Shown: in pieces, positions 55,301-63,548 of the stretch
Layout: each line of letters starts with the position of its first letter
Numbering within the stretch: position 1 is the stretch's first letter
Origin: Rhodothalassium salexigens DSM 2132
GTDB taxonomy: Bacteria; Pseudomonadota; Alphaproteobacteria; Sphingomonadales; Rhodothalassiaceae
Direction: 5' to 3'
DNA: 64,000 bases
Assembly: GCF_004341375.1 (NCBI RefSeq)
Contig: NZ_SLXO01000003.1
Location: 310,001-374,000, forward strand
The notes under the pieces: generated by a model
Told to the model about the DNA's origin: nothing
Database searches by the model: none
Seen by the model: the letters and a program-made list of their open reading frames with translations, nothing else
Made by a program: the position numbers and the translations under genes

Positions 55301-56816
55301 TATCGTCGCCCATCGACCCGATCGCCTCCTTGGCGGTGGTCACCTGCGGGTGCAGCAGCAACTCCAGGTCCTCGCGGCTGATCCCGGCGGCCACCTGGCG
55401 CTGGCGCAAGTCGTCCTTGTCGAACAGCGCCGGCTCGCCGATGGTCCCCGACACCTGCGAGAACTCGGTGAAGTTGCGCACCCATTCCTCGAACGGCGCG
55501 CTGGCGGCCAGTTCGTCCTTGATCTCGCGGTCGCGGCAGAACCGTCCCTCGGCCAGATTGACGCCGATCATCTGCCCCGGCCCCACGCGGCCCTTCTCGC
55601 GCACGTCCTCTTCGCGCAGCGGCACCATGCCGGTCTCCGAGCCGACCACCAACATGCCGTCATTGGTCAGCGAATAGCGCAGCGGGCGCAGGCCGTTGCG
55701 GTCGGCGCCGGCGAACACCCAATGGCCGTCGAAGCCGACCATGCCCACCGGCCCGTCCCACGGCTCCATCACCGAGGCGGAATAGGCGTACATGGCCCGG
55801 TGCGCCTCGGGCAGGTTGGCATTCTTCGACCAGGCCTCGGGGATCAGCAGGGTCTTGGCCATCGGCCCGGTGCGCCCGGCGCGCACCAGCACCTCGAAGG
55901 TGGCGTCCATGGCGGCGCTGTCCGACGCGCCCATGGGGATCACCGGCTTGATGTCTTCCTGATGCGGGCCGAACGCCTGGCCGGCCATCTTGATCTCGTG
56001 GCTGCGCATCCAGTTGGTGTTGCCGCGCACGGTGTTGATCTCGCCATTGTGGGCGATCATGCGGAACGGCTGGGCCAGCCACCATTGCGGGAAGGTGTTG
56101 GTGGAATAGCGCTGGTGATAGAGCGCATAGGCCGAGACGAAGCGCTCGTCCTTGAGGTCGGGGTAGAACACCGCCAATTGCTCGGCCAGGAACAGGCCCT
56201 TGTAGATGACCGACCGGCACGACAGCGAACAGATGTAGAAATCGCCGACGCCGGCTTCGCGCACCGCGCGTTCGATGCGCCGGCGGATGATGTAAAGCTC
56301 GCGCTCGAACGTCTCCACGTCGACGCCCTTGGCGTTGGCGATCATGATCTGTTCGATCTCGGGCCGGGTCGCCTGCGCCTTGTCGCCGATCACCGACACG
56401 TCCACCGGCACCTGGCGCCAGCCATAGATGGTGTAGCCGAAGGCGATGATCTCGGTCTCGACGATGGTCCGGCACCGCTCCTGGGCGCCCAGGTCGGTGC
56501 GCGGCAGGAACACCTGCCCGACCGCCAGCCGGTCGTCGGACGGCCGGTGGCCGGTGCGTTCGATATGCTCGCGGAAGAACGCTTGCGGGATCTCCACCTG
56601 GATGCCGGCGCCGTCGCCGGTCTTGCCGTCGGCGTCGACCGCGCCACGGTGCCAGACCGCGCACAGGGCGTTGATGGCCGCTTCGACCACCCGGCGGGTG
56701 GGCTTGCCGTCCACATTGGCGACGAAGCCGACGCCGCAGGCGTCATGCTCTTCGCGCGGGTCATAGAGGCCGAACGGCGCCCGGCCGATGGGCGATTGAG
56801 GCGTGGTGCTGGTCAT
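52305..56816 (-). CDS. gltB: Glutamate synthase large subunit, 1503 aa
   Basis: Large subunit of NADPH-GOGAT. The ATG at 56816 starts a 26-residue propeptide before the glutaminase nucleophile Cys27 in [18 protein letters not shown]. The central and FMN domains follow ([70 protein letters not shown]), with the 3Fe-4S cysteines in [19 protein letters not shown] (C-x5-C-x4-C). The C-terminal GXGXG domain is seen ([42 protein letters not shown]). Together with gltD it forms glutamate from glutamine and 2-oxoglutarate. Confidence 0.97.
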   Translation of the reverse strand: [1503 protein letters not shown]

Positions 56817-56905
56817 GGGCGAGGTCCTTTCGCCGGGCGCTCGCCGCACCGGCGGCGGAGCGCGGATTGTCGAGTATCGGCCGGGCGGGCCGGCTGGGAC
56901 GGCCT

Positions 56906-56989
56906 CTGGCCTGGGGCCTGGTCCGAGCCCTGGCCAGAGCCTTGGCCAGAGCCCTGGTCCGAGCCTTGGCCCGGGTCTTGGCCGGTGGC
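56906..56989. repeat. Seven 12-bp tandem repeats in the gltB-gltD spacer
   Basis: Units start at 56906, 56918, 56930, 56942, 56954, 56966 and 56978. The consensus is [C/T]TGG[C/T]C[C/A][G/A]AGCC; for example CTGGTCCGAGCC occurs at 56918 and 56954, and CTGG/TTGGCCAGAGCC at 56930 and 56942. The array lies in the 201-base spacer between the gltD stop and the gltB ATG. Confidence 0.8.
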
Positions 56990-57017
56990 GTGGCGGCGCG
57001 GGCCGGGCGGCCTGCGT

Positions 57018-58469
57018 CTATTCGGCGGCGATGGCGGCGGAGCGCGGGTGCGCCCCGGCCTTGGCGGACAGCCATTTGTGCATGGCGGCGGCGGCGTCGC
57101 GGCCGTCGCGGATCGCCCAGACCACCAGGCTTGCACCGCGCACGATGTCGCCGGCGGCGAACACACCGTCGAGCGAGGTCATCATGCTGGCATGGTCCAC
57201 CTTGACGGTGCCCCAGCGGTTGACGTCGAGCGCCGGCTCGCCGAACAGCACCGGCAGGTCTTCGGCGTCATAGCCGAGCGCCAGGATCACCATGTCGGCG
57301 GGGATCGTCTCGGTCGAATCGGGCACCGGTTCGGGCGCCTGGCGGCCGGTGGCGTCGCGCGCGCCAAGCCGCATGCGGTAGGCGCGCACGCCGGTCACCG
57401 TGTGGTCGCCCAGGATCGCCTCGGGCGCCGACAGCCAGTGGAAGGCGACGCCCTCTTCCTCGGCGTTCTTCACCTCTTGTTGCGAGCCCGGCATGTTGGC
57501 CCGGTCGCGCCGGTAGAGGCAGGTGACGCTGGCGGCGTCCTGGCGGATCGCGGTGCGCACGCAGTCCATGGCGGTGTCGCCGCCGCCGATCACCACCACG
57601 CGCTTGTTGCGCGCGTCGAGCCGGCCGCTGTCGAAGTCGGCCACGCGCTCGCCGAGCCCGCGCCGGTTGGAGCAGGTCAGGAACTCCATCGCCGGGATCA
57701 CATTGTCGAGCCCGACGCCCGGCACCTTCAGGTCGCGCGCCTTATAGGCGCCGGTGGCGATCAGCACCGCGTCGTGGGTCTGGCGCAACTCGGCCATGGT
57801 GACGTCGCGGCCCACCTCGGTGTTGAGCCGGAAGGCGATGTTGCTGTCCACCAGGCGCTGGTGGCGGCGGGCGACGATCTCCTTGTCGAGCTTGAAATTG
57901 GGGATGCCATAGATCAGCAGCCCGCCGGCGCGGTCGTAGCGGTCGTAGACGGTGACCTGGTAGCCGCGCTTGCGCAATTCCTCGGCGGCGGCCAGCCCGC
58001 CGGGCCCGGCGCCGATGATGCCCACCGACTGGCGGCGTTCCACCGGCGGCGTGAACGGCTTGACCCAGCCCTGTTCCCAGGCGTGGTCGAGGATGTGCTT
58101 TTCCACCGCGCCGATGGTGACCGCGTCGAACTCCTTCTCGATCACGCAATTGCCCTCGCACAGGCGGTCCTGCGGGCAGATGCGGCCGCACACCTCGGGC
58201 ATATTGTTGGTCGCCGACGCCACCTCATAGGCTTCTTCCATGCGGTCTTCGGCGACCAGCTTGAGCCAGTCGGGGATGTTGTTGTGCAGCGGGCAGTGCA
58301 CCTGACAGAAGGGAATGCCGCACTGGCTGCACCGGCCGGCCTGTTCCTCGGCGCGTTCCTGGACGAACGGCGTGTAGATCTCGGCAAAGTCCTGGGCGCG
58401 CGTGTCGGCCGGCCGCTTGTCCGGCATCGCCTGCGGCGTGTCGGTGAATTTCAGCATCTTTCCGTTCAC
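57018..58469 (-). CDS. gltD: Glutamate synthase small subunit, 483 aa
   Basis: NADPH/FAD Fe-S subunit. GTG at 58469 is 7 bases after GGAG (58477-58480), favoured over an upstream ATG (58541). The N-terminal ferredoxin-like region contains the cysteine clusters CSQCGIPFCQVHC and CGRICPQDRLCEGNC (two 4Fe-4S). FAD domain: GIIGAGPGGLAAAEEL; NADPH domain: VVVIGGGDTAMDCV; FAD second motif: GVFAAGDIVRG. It precedes gltB in transcription (gltD-gltB order, opposite to E. coli). A possible -10 (TATAAG, 58652-58657) for the pair is in the divergent intergenic region. Confidence 0.96.
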   Translation of the reverse strand: MNGKMLKFTDTPQAMPDKRPADTRAQDFAEIYTPFVQERAEEQAGRCSQCGIPFCQVHCPLHNNIPDWLKLVAEDRMEEAYEVASATNNMPEVCGRICPQDRLCEGNCVIEKEFDAVTIGAVEKHILDHAWEQGWVKPFTPPVERRQSVGIIGAGPGGLAAAEELRKRGYQVTVYDRYDRAGGLLIYGIPNFKLDKEIVARRHQRLVDSNIAFRLNTEVGRDVTMAELRQTHDAVLIATGAYKARDLKVPGVGLDNVIPAMEFLTCSNRRGLGERVADFDSGRLDARNKRVVVIGGGDTAMDCVRTAIRQDAASVTCLYRRDRANMPGSQQEVKNAEEEGVAFHWLSAPEAILGDHTVTGVRAYRMRLGARDATGRQAPEPVPDSTETIPADMVILALGYDAEDLPVLFGEPALDVNRWGTVKVDHASMMTSLDGVFAAGDIVRGASLVVWAIRDGRDAAAAMHKWLSAKAGAHPRSAAIAAE

Positions 58470-58868
58470 GGGCTCACTCCTTGCCTCACAGGCCGGGCCC
58501 CGCGTTTCGGGAGCCAGGCATTCAATCCTGATTGTCTCCATCGGTTGGGGCCGGCTGGCCTGCCCGTCCGGTAGCCCGGGCGCCGCACCGTTCGCATGGC
58601 GTGGCGGGCGCGCGTGCCCCGACCGTGTGCCCTGAATGGGCTGGGGGATCTCTTATACCGACCTGCGGACCTCAAAGCGAGTCTAAATCCGCATTAAGGT
58701 ACTTTTATGTGATATAAATTGACAGATTGTCGCAGTTTGCCTCGATTCATCAGGGTCAGGCCGTCGCGATCAGGCATTAAACATCTCATTATGCGATATG
58801 AAAGCTGGCTGGTTTCCACGGGCACCGGCTGATATCACCGGCCTTCGCCCTTTGGAGCCTTGCTACCC
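58470..58868. promoter_or_regulatory. AT-rich gltD-uppP divergent promoter region with a direct repeat
   Basis: Within this 399-base gap, 58650-58810 is the most AT-rich part of this half of the window. Two similar blocks lie in the same orientation: TTATGTGATATAAA (58705-58718) and TTATGCGATATGAAA (58789-58803), 84 bp apart, i.e. about eight DNA turns. TTGACA is at 58719-58724 in the uppP direction; a TATAAG (minus) at 58652-58657 could serve gltD. No protein-coding gene is supported here. Confidence 0.5.
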
Positions 58869-59699
58869 ATGCCCTTGTTGCACCTGCTGGTTCTCGCCCT
58901 GGTTCAGGGTATCACCGAGTTTCTGCCGATTTCGTCCTCGGCCCATCTGATCCTTGTGCCGGCGGTGACCGGTTGGCCCGATCAGGGGCCGGTGATGGAC
59001 CTGGCCATGCATGTGGGCACATTGGTCGCCGTGTTGGTCTACTTCCGGCGCGATACCGTCGGCCTGACCTGGGCGGTGCTGGCGGCGGTAAGGGTGCCGG
59101 CGGCGCGTCGGGCGGTCGCCGGCACGCCCTATGCCGGCCTGTTGGCAGCGCTGTTGGTGGCCACCGTGCCGGTGGTGGCGGCGGGCGGCCTGTTGGCGGC
59201 GCTCGATCTGGTCGATCTGTTGCGCCGCCCCGACGTGATCGCGGCCGCCAGCATTGGGTTCGGGCTGTTGCTCTATGGGGTCGACATGCGCGCCCCGCGC
59301 CAGCGACGAATGTCGCACATGGGCCGGCGCCCGGCGCTGCTGATCGGGCTGGCCCAGGTGTTGGCGTTGATTCCCGGCACCAGCCGTGCCGGCATCACCA
59401 TGACCGCGGCCCGGGCGCTGGGCTTTCGACGGCCCGATGCGGCACGGTTTTCGATGCTGTTGGCGATCCCGACCATCCTGGCCGGCGGCGCGCTGGCCGC
59501 TGCCGACTTGGCGGCCGAGGGTGCGGCCGGGCGCTGGCGCGACGCGCTGATCGGTGCCGGGCTTGCCTTTGCGTTCGCCCTGGCGGCGATCCACTTTTTG
59601 ATGCGGTGGTTGCAGCGCGCGTCGATGACCATTTTCGTGGTCTATCGGGTGGCGCTCGGGCTGGCGCTGTTGGCGCTGATCGGCGCCGGAGTTCTGTAG
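58869..59699 (+). CDS. uppP: Undecaprenyl-diphosphatase UppP (BacA), 276 aa
   Basis: Recycles undecaprenyl pyrophosphate at the inner membrane. ATG at 58869 with GGAG at 58854-58857. Eight or so hydrophobic helices; signatures EFLPISSSAHLIL (residues 18-30) and IPGTSRAGITMTAARALGFRRPDAARFSMLLAIP near 165-195. Length is normal. It is divergent from gltD and followed by a likely gene-free segment. Confidence 0.94.
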   Translation: MPLLHLLVLALVQGITEFLPISSSAHLILVPAVTGWPDQGPVMDLAMHVGTLVAVLVYFRRDTVGLTWAVLAAVRVPAARRAVAGTPYAGLLAALLVATVPVVAAGGLLAALDLVDLLRRPDVIAAASIGFGLLLYGVDMRAPRQRRMSHMGRRPALLIGLAQVLALIPGTSRAGITMTAARALGFRRPDAARFSMLLAIPTILAGGALAAADLAAEGAAGRWRDALIGAGLAFAFALAAIHFLMRWLQRASMTIFVVYRVALGLALLALIGAGVL

Positions 59700-59783
59700 G
59701 TCCCGGTCGCCGGGCGGGCGATGGCCTGCCGGCCGGTCACGCCCGCACCGCCTTGGGTATGCCCGTGCGCTGATCCGTCAGCG

Positions 59784-60008
59784 CTACTGCGCGGCGGCGC
59801 GCTTGAGTTGCAGGGCGATGCGCAGCGCTTTGGCGCGCCGGAGGGCCGGATCCATGGGCGCGGCGGCCATGGGGTCTGCCGGCGTCGGTAACGGTGTCGA
59901 GGTTGTGTAGGGGGCTGTGGGCGCCCCCGGTGCGTCGCTCAGGGTCGGCGTGGCGTTGTCGCATGGCGCCTGCGCTACCGCTCGTGCTTGTGCCGTCATG
60001 GTCCGCAT
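59784..60008 (-). CDS. Possible small hypothetical protein, 74 aa
   Basis: A frame from ATG (60008, MRTMTAQARAVA) to TAG (59784) lies behind a GGGGG-rich stretch ~9 bases upstream (minus strand). The sequence is Ala/Pro/Thr-rich with a basic, helix-like C-terminus (MDPALRRAKALRIALQLKRAA). I do not recognise it. The codon positions are GC-biased as in a real gene, but the length makes this weak. Located in the uppP-NDUFA9 gap. Confidence 0.35.
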   Translation of the reverse strand: MRTMTAQARAVAQAPCDNATPTLSDAPGAPTAPYTTSTPLPTPADPMAAAPMDPALRRAKALRIALQLKRAAAQ

Positions 60009-60449
60009 TGGCTTTACCCCCTGTCTCCACATTGACCCTCAACCGGAGCGTCCGGCGCAGGACGAGAGCCGCGCGGTTTGCGCCGCCTCCCGAGGGGAAC
60101 CGGGCGCCTTTTCCGCCCGGCCGCCTGTCGCGGAACACAGTGGGAAAAGCAATGCCCGTGCCAGCTTGGCAAGGGGCCTGGAATAGCGGTTTTCCAGGGG
60201 GATTCTCCTGCTGTTCCGGGCCTTGACCGGCAGATCCCGCCGGTTCGGGGCCGTGCTTTGCCGGGCGCGCTTTGCCGGCTTCGGTCCGGCTGCCCCGCCG
60301 TTTTGCCGGCCGGTGGGGCAGCCCTGATTGGTCCAGATCATGAGCGGCTGGCGGCGCGACACCGGCGGGACAGCGAGGGCCGGCGACAGGCTCCTTCGGC
60401 CGATCCGATCCTGCCGCATGGCCACCCGGCAGGGGTGCTGCGGCGCGCC
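60009..60449. other. Gene-free segment
   Basis: Between the possible small protein and the NDUFA9-like gene. Frames here on both strands look like random high-GC translation without domains. No strong hairpin, promoter or repeat stands out. Confidence 0.5.
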
Positions 60450-61400
60450 TTAGTGCGCCGAGGGTTTGGCGAACTGACCGCGCGGGCGGTAGTGCTCCAG
60501 ATACTCGCCGAGGATCGCTTCGAGCGGCGTCGGCGTGATGCCCAGGTCTTCGAGTGTCGCGGCGTCGTCGGCGACCACATTGTCGCGCGCCAGCATCTTC
60601 AACTGGTCGGGCGTCAGCGGCGGGTTGGGCAGGAATTGCAGCACCTGCGCCTGGAGCTTGGCGATCGGCATGGGGATCGAGACCAGGGGCCGCTTGATCA
60701 TGATCTCCTTGAGCATCAGCTTGAGCAATTCCTCGAACGTGTAGGTGCGCGGGCCGCCCAGTTCGTAGGTCTTGCCGCGTGCCGGGCTGTCGGGTTCGAG
60801 GGCGGCGCGCACCGCGTCGGCCACGTCGCCCACATAGACCGGCTGGAACCGCGACTGGCCCGAGATCAAGGGCAGGGCCGGCGCCATGCGCGCCATCTTG
60901 GCGAAGCGGTTGAAGAAGTCGTCCTCCGGTCCGAACACGATCGACGGGCGCAGGATGGTCGCCTCGGGGAAGTGCTCGCGCACCAGCGCCTCGCCGCGCG
61001 CCTTGCTGCGGGCGTAGGCGGCCGGGCTGTCGGCATCGGCGCCGATGGCCGACATCTGCACCAGCGCCTTGACGCCGTGCTGCTTGGCCAGCCGCGCGAT
61101 CCGGCCGGCGCCTTCGCCCTGCAGGGCGGCGAACTTCTGCTTGCCTGTCTCGGCCAGGATGCCGACCAGATTGACCACCGCGTCGGCGTCGGCGATGGCG
61201 CGCTCGACCGAGGCGTCGTCGCGGATATTGGCCTGGACGGTGTGGATCTGGCCGACCTCGCCCAGCGGCTTGAGGAACAGCGCCTCCTGCGGCCGGCGCC
61301 CGGCCGAGCGGATGCGGTCGCCGCGGTCGGCCAAGCGTTGCACCACATAGCGGCCGAGAAAACCCGAGCCGCCGAAAACTGTGACGAGGCGTCCTTCCAT
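60450..61400 (-). CDS. Complex I NDUFA9-subunit-family protein (atypical SDR), 316 aa
   Basis: NAD(P)-binding Rossmann protein. The ATG at 61400 gives MEGRLVTVFGGSGFLGRYVVQRLA with the Rossmann motif GGSGFLG. Later: VQANIRDDASVERAIADADAVVNLVGIL, the modified YxxxK region SPAAYARSKARGEALVRE, ATILRPSIVFGPEDDFFNRFA, FQPVYVGDVADAV and the C-terminal GGPRTYTFEELLKLML. In mitochondria this family is a complex I accessory subunit; in alphaproteobacteria it may bind NADPH and stabilise complex I. Short-chain epimerases of similar fold are an alternative. Confidence 0.9.
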   Translation of the reverse strand: MEGRLVTVFGGSGFLGRYVVQRLADRGDRIRSAGRRPQEALFLKPLGEVGQIHTVQANIRDDASVERAIADADAVVNLVGILAETGKQKFAALQGEGAGRIARLAKQHGVKALVQMSAIGADADSPAAYARSKARGEALVREHFPEATILRPSIVFGPEDDFFNRFAKMARMAPALPLISGQSRFQPVYVGDVADAVRAALEPDSPARGKTYELGGPRTYTFEELLKLMLKEIMIKRPLVSIPMPIAKLQAQVLQFLPNPPLTPDQLKMLARDNVVADDAATLEDLGITPTPLEAILGEYLEHYRPRGQFAKPSAH

Positions 61401-61581
61401 GGTGGCGTCTCCCAATACATGAGCGGAGGTGGCCCGGCGATATCAGGCGCGCGGGGGTTCGACAGTCTTCTGCCGTCTTACCGGCGCGGCTTGGGCTTGC
61501 CAAGGCGGCGGCTTGTCCCGTCGGGTCGACCGGCGGTGCCGCATGGGGGCAGAGGGTCGTTTCGGGGCCCGAAAACAATGC

Positions 61582-61610
61582 TTGACACCGGCCGGGCGGG
61601 GGCATACCAA
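61582..61610 (+). promoter_or_regulatory. Promoter of tRNA-Leu
   Basis: TTGACA (61582-61587) and TACCAA (61605-61610) are separated by 17 bases; transcription would start near 61617, about 17 bases before the tRNA. Confidence 0.6.
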
Positions 61611-61633
61611 GCGGCCCACAGCACACGCCCCAA

Positions 61634-61720
61634 GCCCAGGTGGCGGAATTGGTAGACGCGCTAGCTTCAGGTGCTAGTGACCGTATGGTCGTGGAGGTTC
61701 GAGTCCTCTCCTGGGCACCA
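61634..61720 (+). tRNA. tRNA-Leu (anticodon CAG)
   Basis: 87 bases with encoded CCA (61718-61720). Acceptor stem GCCCAGG/CCTGGGC, D-arm containing GGAATTGGTAGACGC, anticodon stem CTAGC/GCTAG around loop TTCAGGT (anticodon CAG, 61668-61670), a long variable arm (class II, TGACCGTATGGTCGT), T-arm GTTCGAGTCC. It reads CUG, the most used Leu codon in such GC-rich genomes. It is convergent with pyk. Confidence 0.97.
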
Positions 61721-61857
61721 TTATGCCTTAACTAGCTGATTTCATTGAAAAATTAGGGTGTCCCGGCGGCTTCTGATGCACCAGGACGGTGCGCGCAGGC
61801 CGCAGCGCCTGTGCGGCGTGCCGGCGATCCAGGGCGAGCGCCTTGGGGCGCGCAGCT

Positions 61858-61917
61858 CCAGAGCCAGCCCCAAAGACAGCCCCAAAGACAGCCCCAGGGC
61901 GAGCCTCAGCCTCAGCC
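61858..61917. repeat. Five 12-bp tandem repeats overlapping the pyk 3' end
   Basis: Units start at 61858, 61870, 61882, 61894 and 61906; the second and third are identical (CCAAAGACAGCC). The pyk stop codon (61912-61914) lies in the last unit, so the array reaches into the gene's final codon. Confidence 0.75.
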
Positions 61918-63435
61918 TCGGGCGCTCAATTCCTCGCCGGTCACCCAGGCGATATGGAGCACATTGGTGGCCCCCGGGGTGCCGAAGGGCACGCCCGCAG
62001 TGACCACGATGCGGTCGCCGCCGGGGGTGAAGCCGTGGCGCAGCGCCATGCGCCGGGACTTGGCCACCATCTCCTCGAAATCGTGCACGTCGCGGGTCTT
62101 GACCGTATGCAGCCCCCACACCAGGCACAGCCGCCGCGCCACCGCCAGATGCGGGGTCAGCGCCAGGATCGGCGCCCGGGGCCGCTGACGCGCCACGCGC
62201 AGCGCCGTCGAGCCCGACGAGGTGAAGCTGACGATCGCCGCTGCGCGCACCGTTTGCGCCACATGGCCGGCGGCACTGGTGATCGCGTCTTCCGCCGTGT
62301 TGCGCGGTTGCGGGATCGGCTGGGCGGCGGCGTGGGCGGCGGTGCGGAACTCCTCCGGCATGCCCTCGGCGCGGCGGATCACCCGGTCCATCACCGTCAC
62401 CGCTTCGACCGGATAACGCCCGGCCGCCGACTCAGCCGACAGCATCACCGCGTCGGCACCGTCCTCGACCGCATTGGCCACATCCGACACCTCGGCGCGG
62501 GTCGGCACCGGCGCCTGGATCATGCTCTCCAGCATCTGGGTCGCCACCACCACCGGCTTGCCGGCCTCGGCCGCCGCCAGGATGATGCGCTTCTGGGCGC
62601 CGGGCACGTCTTCCACCGGCAATTCGACGCCCAGGTCGCCGCGCGCCACCATCACCGCGTCGGCCAGGTCGAGAATCGCGTCGATCTGCTCGACCGCGCT
62701 CGGTTTCTCGATCTTGGCCAGCACGCCGGCGCGCCCGGCGATCAGCTTGCGCGCCTCGGCCACATCCTCGGCGCGCTGGACGAACGACAGTGCCACCCAG
62801 TCGGCGCCCATCTCCAGGGCCGCGTCCAGGTCGCGGCGGTCCTTGTCGGTCAGCGCCGGCACCGGCAGCACGATGTCGGGCACGTTGACGCCCTTGCGGT
62901 CGGACAGCCGGCCGCCGACCAGCACGGTGGTGTCGGCGCCGGTGGCGTCGACATGTTCGACCCGCAAGGCGATCTGGCCGTCATTGAGCAGCAGCCGATG
63001 GCCGGGGTCGATGGCCTGGAAGATCTCGCGATGGGGCAGGTGGACCCGGCGGGTGTCGCCGGGCGTGTCGTCCAGGTCCAGGCGAAACGCCGCGCCCGCC
63101 ACCAACTCTGCCGCGCCATCGGCGAACCGGCCGACGCGCAGCTTGGGCCCCTGCAGGTCGGCCATGATGGCGATCGGCCGGCCGACCCGGGCCTCGACGG
63201 CGCGGATGTGGCGCACATAGGCGGCTTTGTCGGCCAGGTCGCCGTGGCTCATGTTGAGCCGGAACACGTCCGCCCCGGCGCGCCACAGTGCCTCGATCCG
63301 CTCCGGCGTGTCGCTCGCCGGGCCCAGGGTGGTGACGATTCGCGCCCGGCGGGCGCGCCGGTCGGTTGGGGCGGCGGCCGAGTGGTCGGTGCCGGGGCGG
63401 CTAGTGCCGGGGCTCGGGGCCTTGCGGTCTGCCAT
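61912..63435 (-). CDS. pyk: Pyruvate kinase, 507 aa
   Basis: Last step of glycolysis: phosphoenolpyruvate and ADP to pyruvate and ATP. Residues 1-25 are a Ser/Pro-rich extension, then ARIVTTLGPASDTPERIEALW, FRLNMSHGD, MADLQGPKLRVG, the active-site AKIEKPSAVEQIDAILDLADAVMVARGDLGVELP and VVVATQMLESMI, and a C-terminal domain with SFTSSGSTALRVARQRP (allosteric phosphate region). AAGGA lies before the ATG. Length is typical. Only one Pyk is in the window. Confidence 0.97.
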   Translation of the reverse strand: MADRKAPSPGTSRPGTDHSAAAPTDRRARRARIVTTLGPASDTPERIEALWRAGADVFRLNMSHGDLADKAAYVRHIRAVEARVGRPIAIMADLQGPKLRVGRFADGAAELVAGAAFRLDLDDTPGDTRRVHLPHREIFQAIDPGHRLLLNDGQIALRVEHVDATGADTTVLVGGRLSDRKGVNVPDIVLPVPALTDKDRRDLDAALEMGADWVALSFVQRAEDVAEARKLIAGRAGVLAKIEKPSAVEQIDAILDLADAVMVARGDLGVELPVEDVPGAQKRIILAAAEAGKPVVVATQMLESMIQAPVPTRAEVSDVANAVEDGADAVMLSAESAAGRYPVEAVTVMDRVIRRAEGMPEEFRTAAHAAAQPIPQPRNTAEDAITSAAGHVAQTVRAAAIVSFTSSGSTALRVARQRPRAPILALTPHLAVARRLCLVWGLHTVKTRDVHDFEEMVAKSRRMALRHGFTPGGDRIVVTAGVPFGTPGATNVLHIAWVTGEELSARG

Positions 63436-63493
63436 GGCGTAGATCCTTGATGGTTGGCGGCGGTCTGGCGGGCTCGTGTGCGGGGCTCAGGCG

Positions 63494-63548
63494 GGTCTGG
63501 GCTAGGTCTGGGCTGGGTCTTGGCTAGGTCCGGGCCGGGTCTGGGGCG
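63494..63548. repeat. Five 11-bp tandem repeats upstream of pyk
   Basis: Units start at 63494, 63505, 63516, 63527 and 63538 (GGTCTGGGCTA, GGTCTGGGCTG, GGTCTTGGCTA, GGTCCGGGCCG, GGTCTGGGGCG). They lie in the 250-base divergent spacer between pyk and the amidohydrolase gene. Confidence 0.75.

Noticed and set aside
53832-58574. A very long plus-strand open frame (about 1580 codons) opposite gltB and gltD
   Set aside because: Antisense to two clear essential genes; composition is the Gly/His/Arg/Ala pattern produced by reading high-GC coding DNA backwards; no domain is recognisable.
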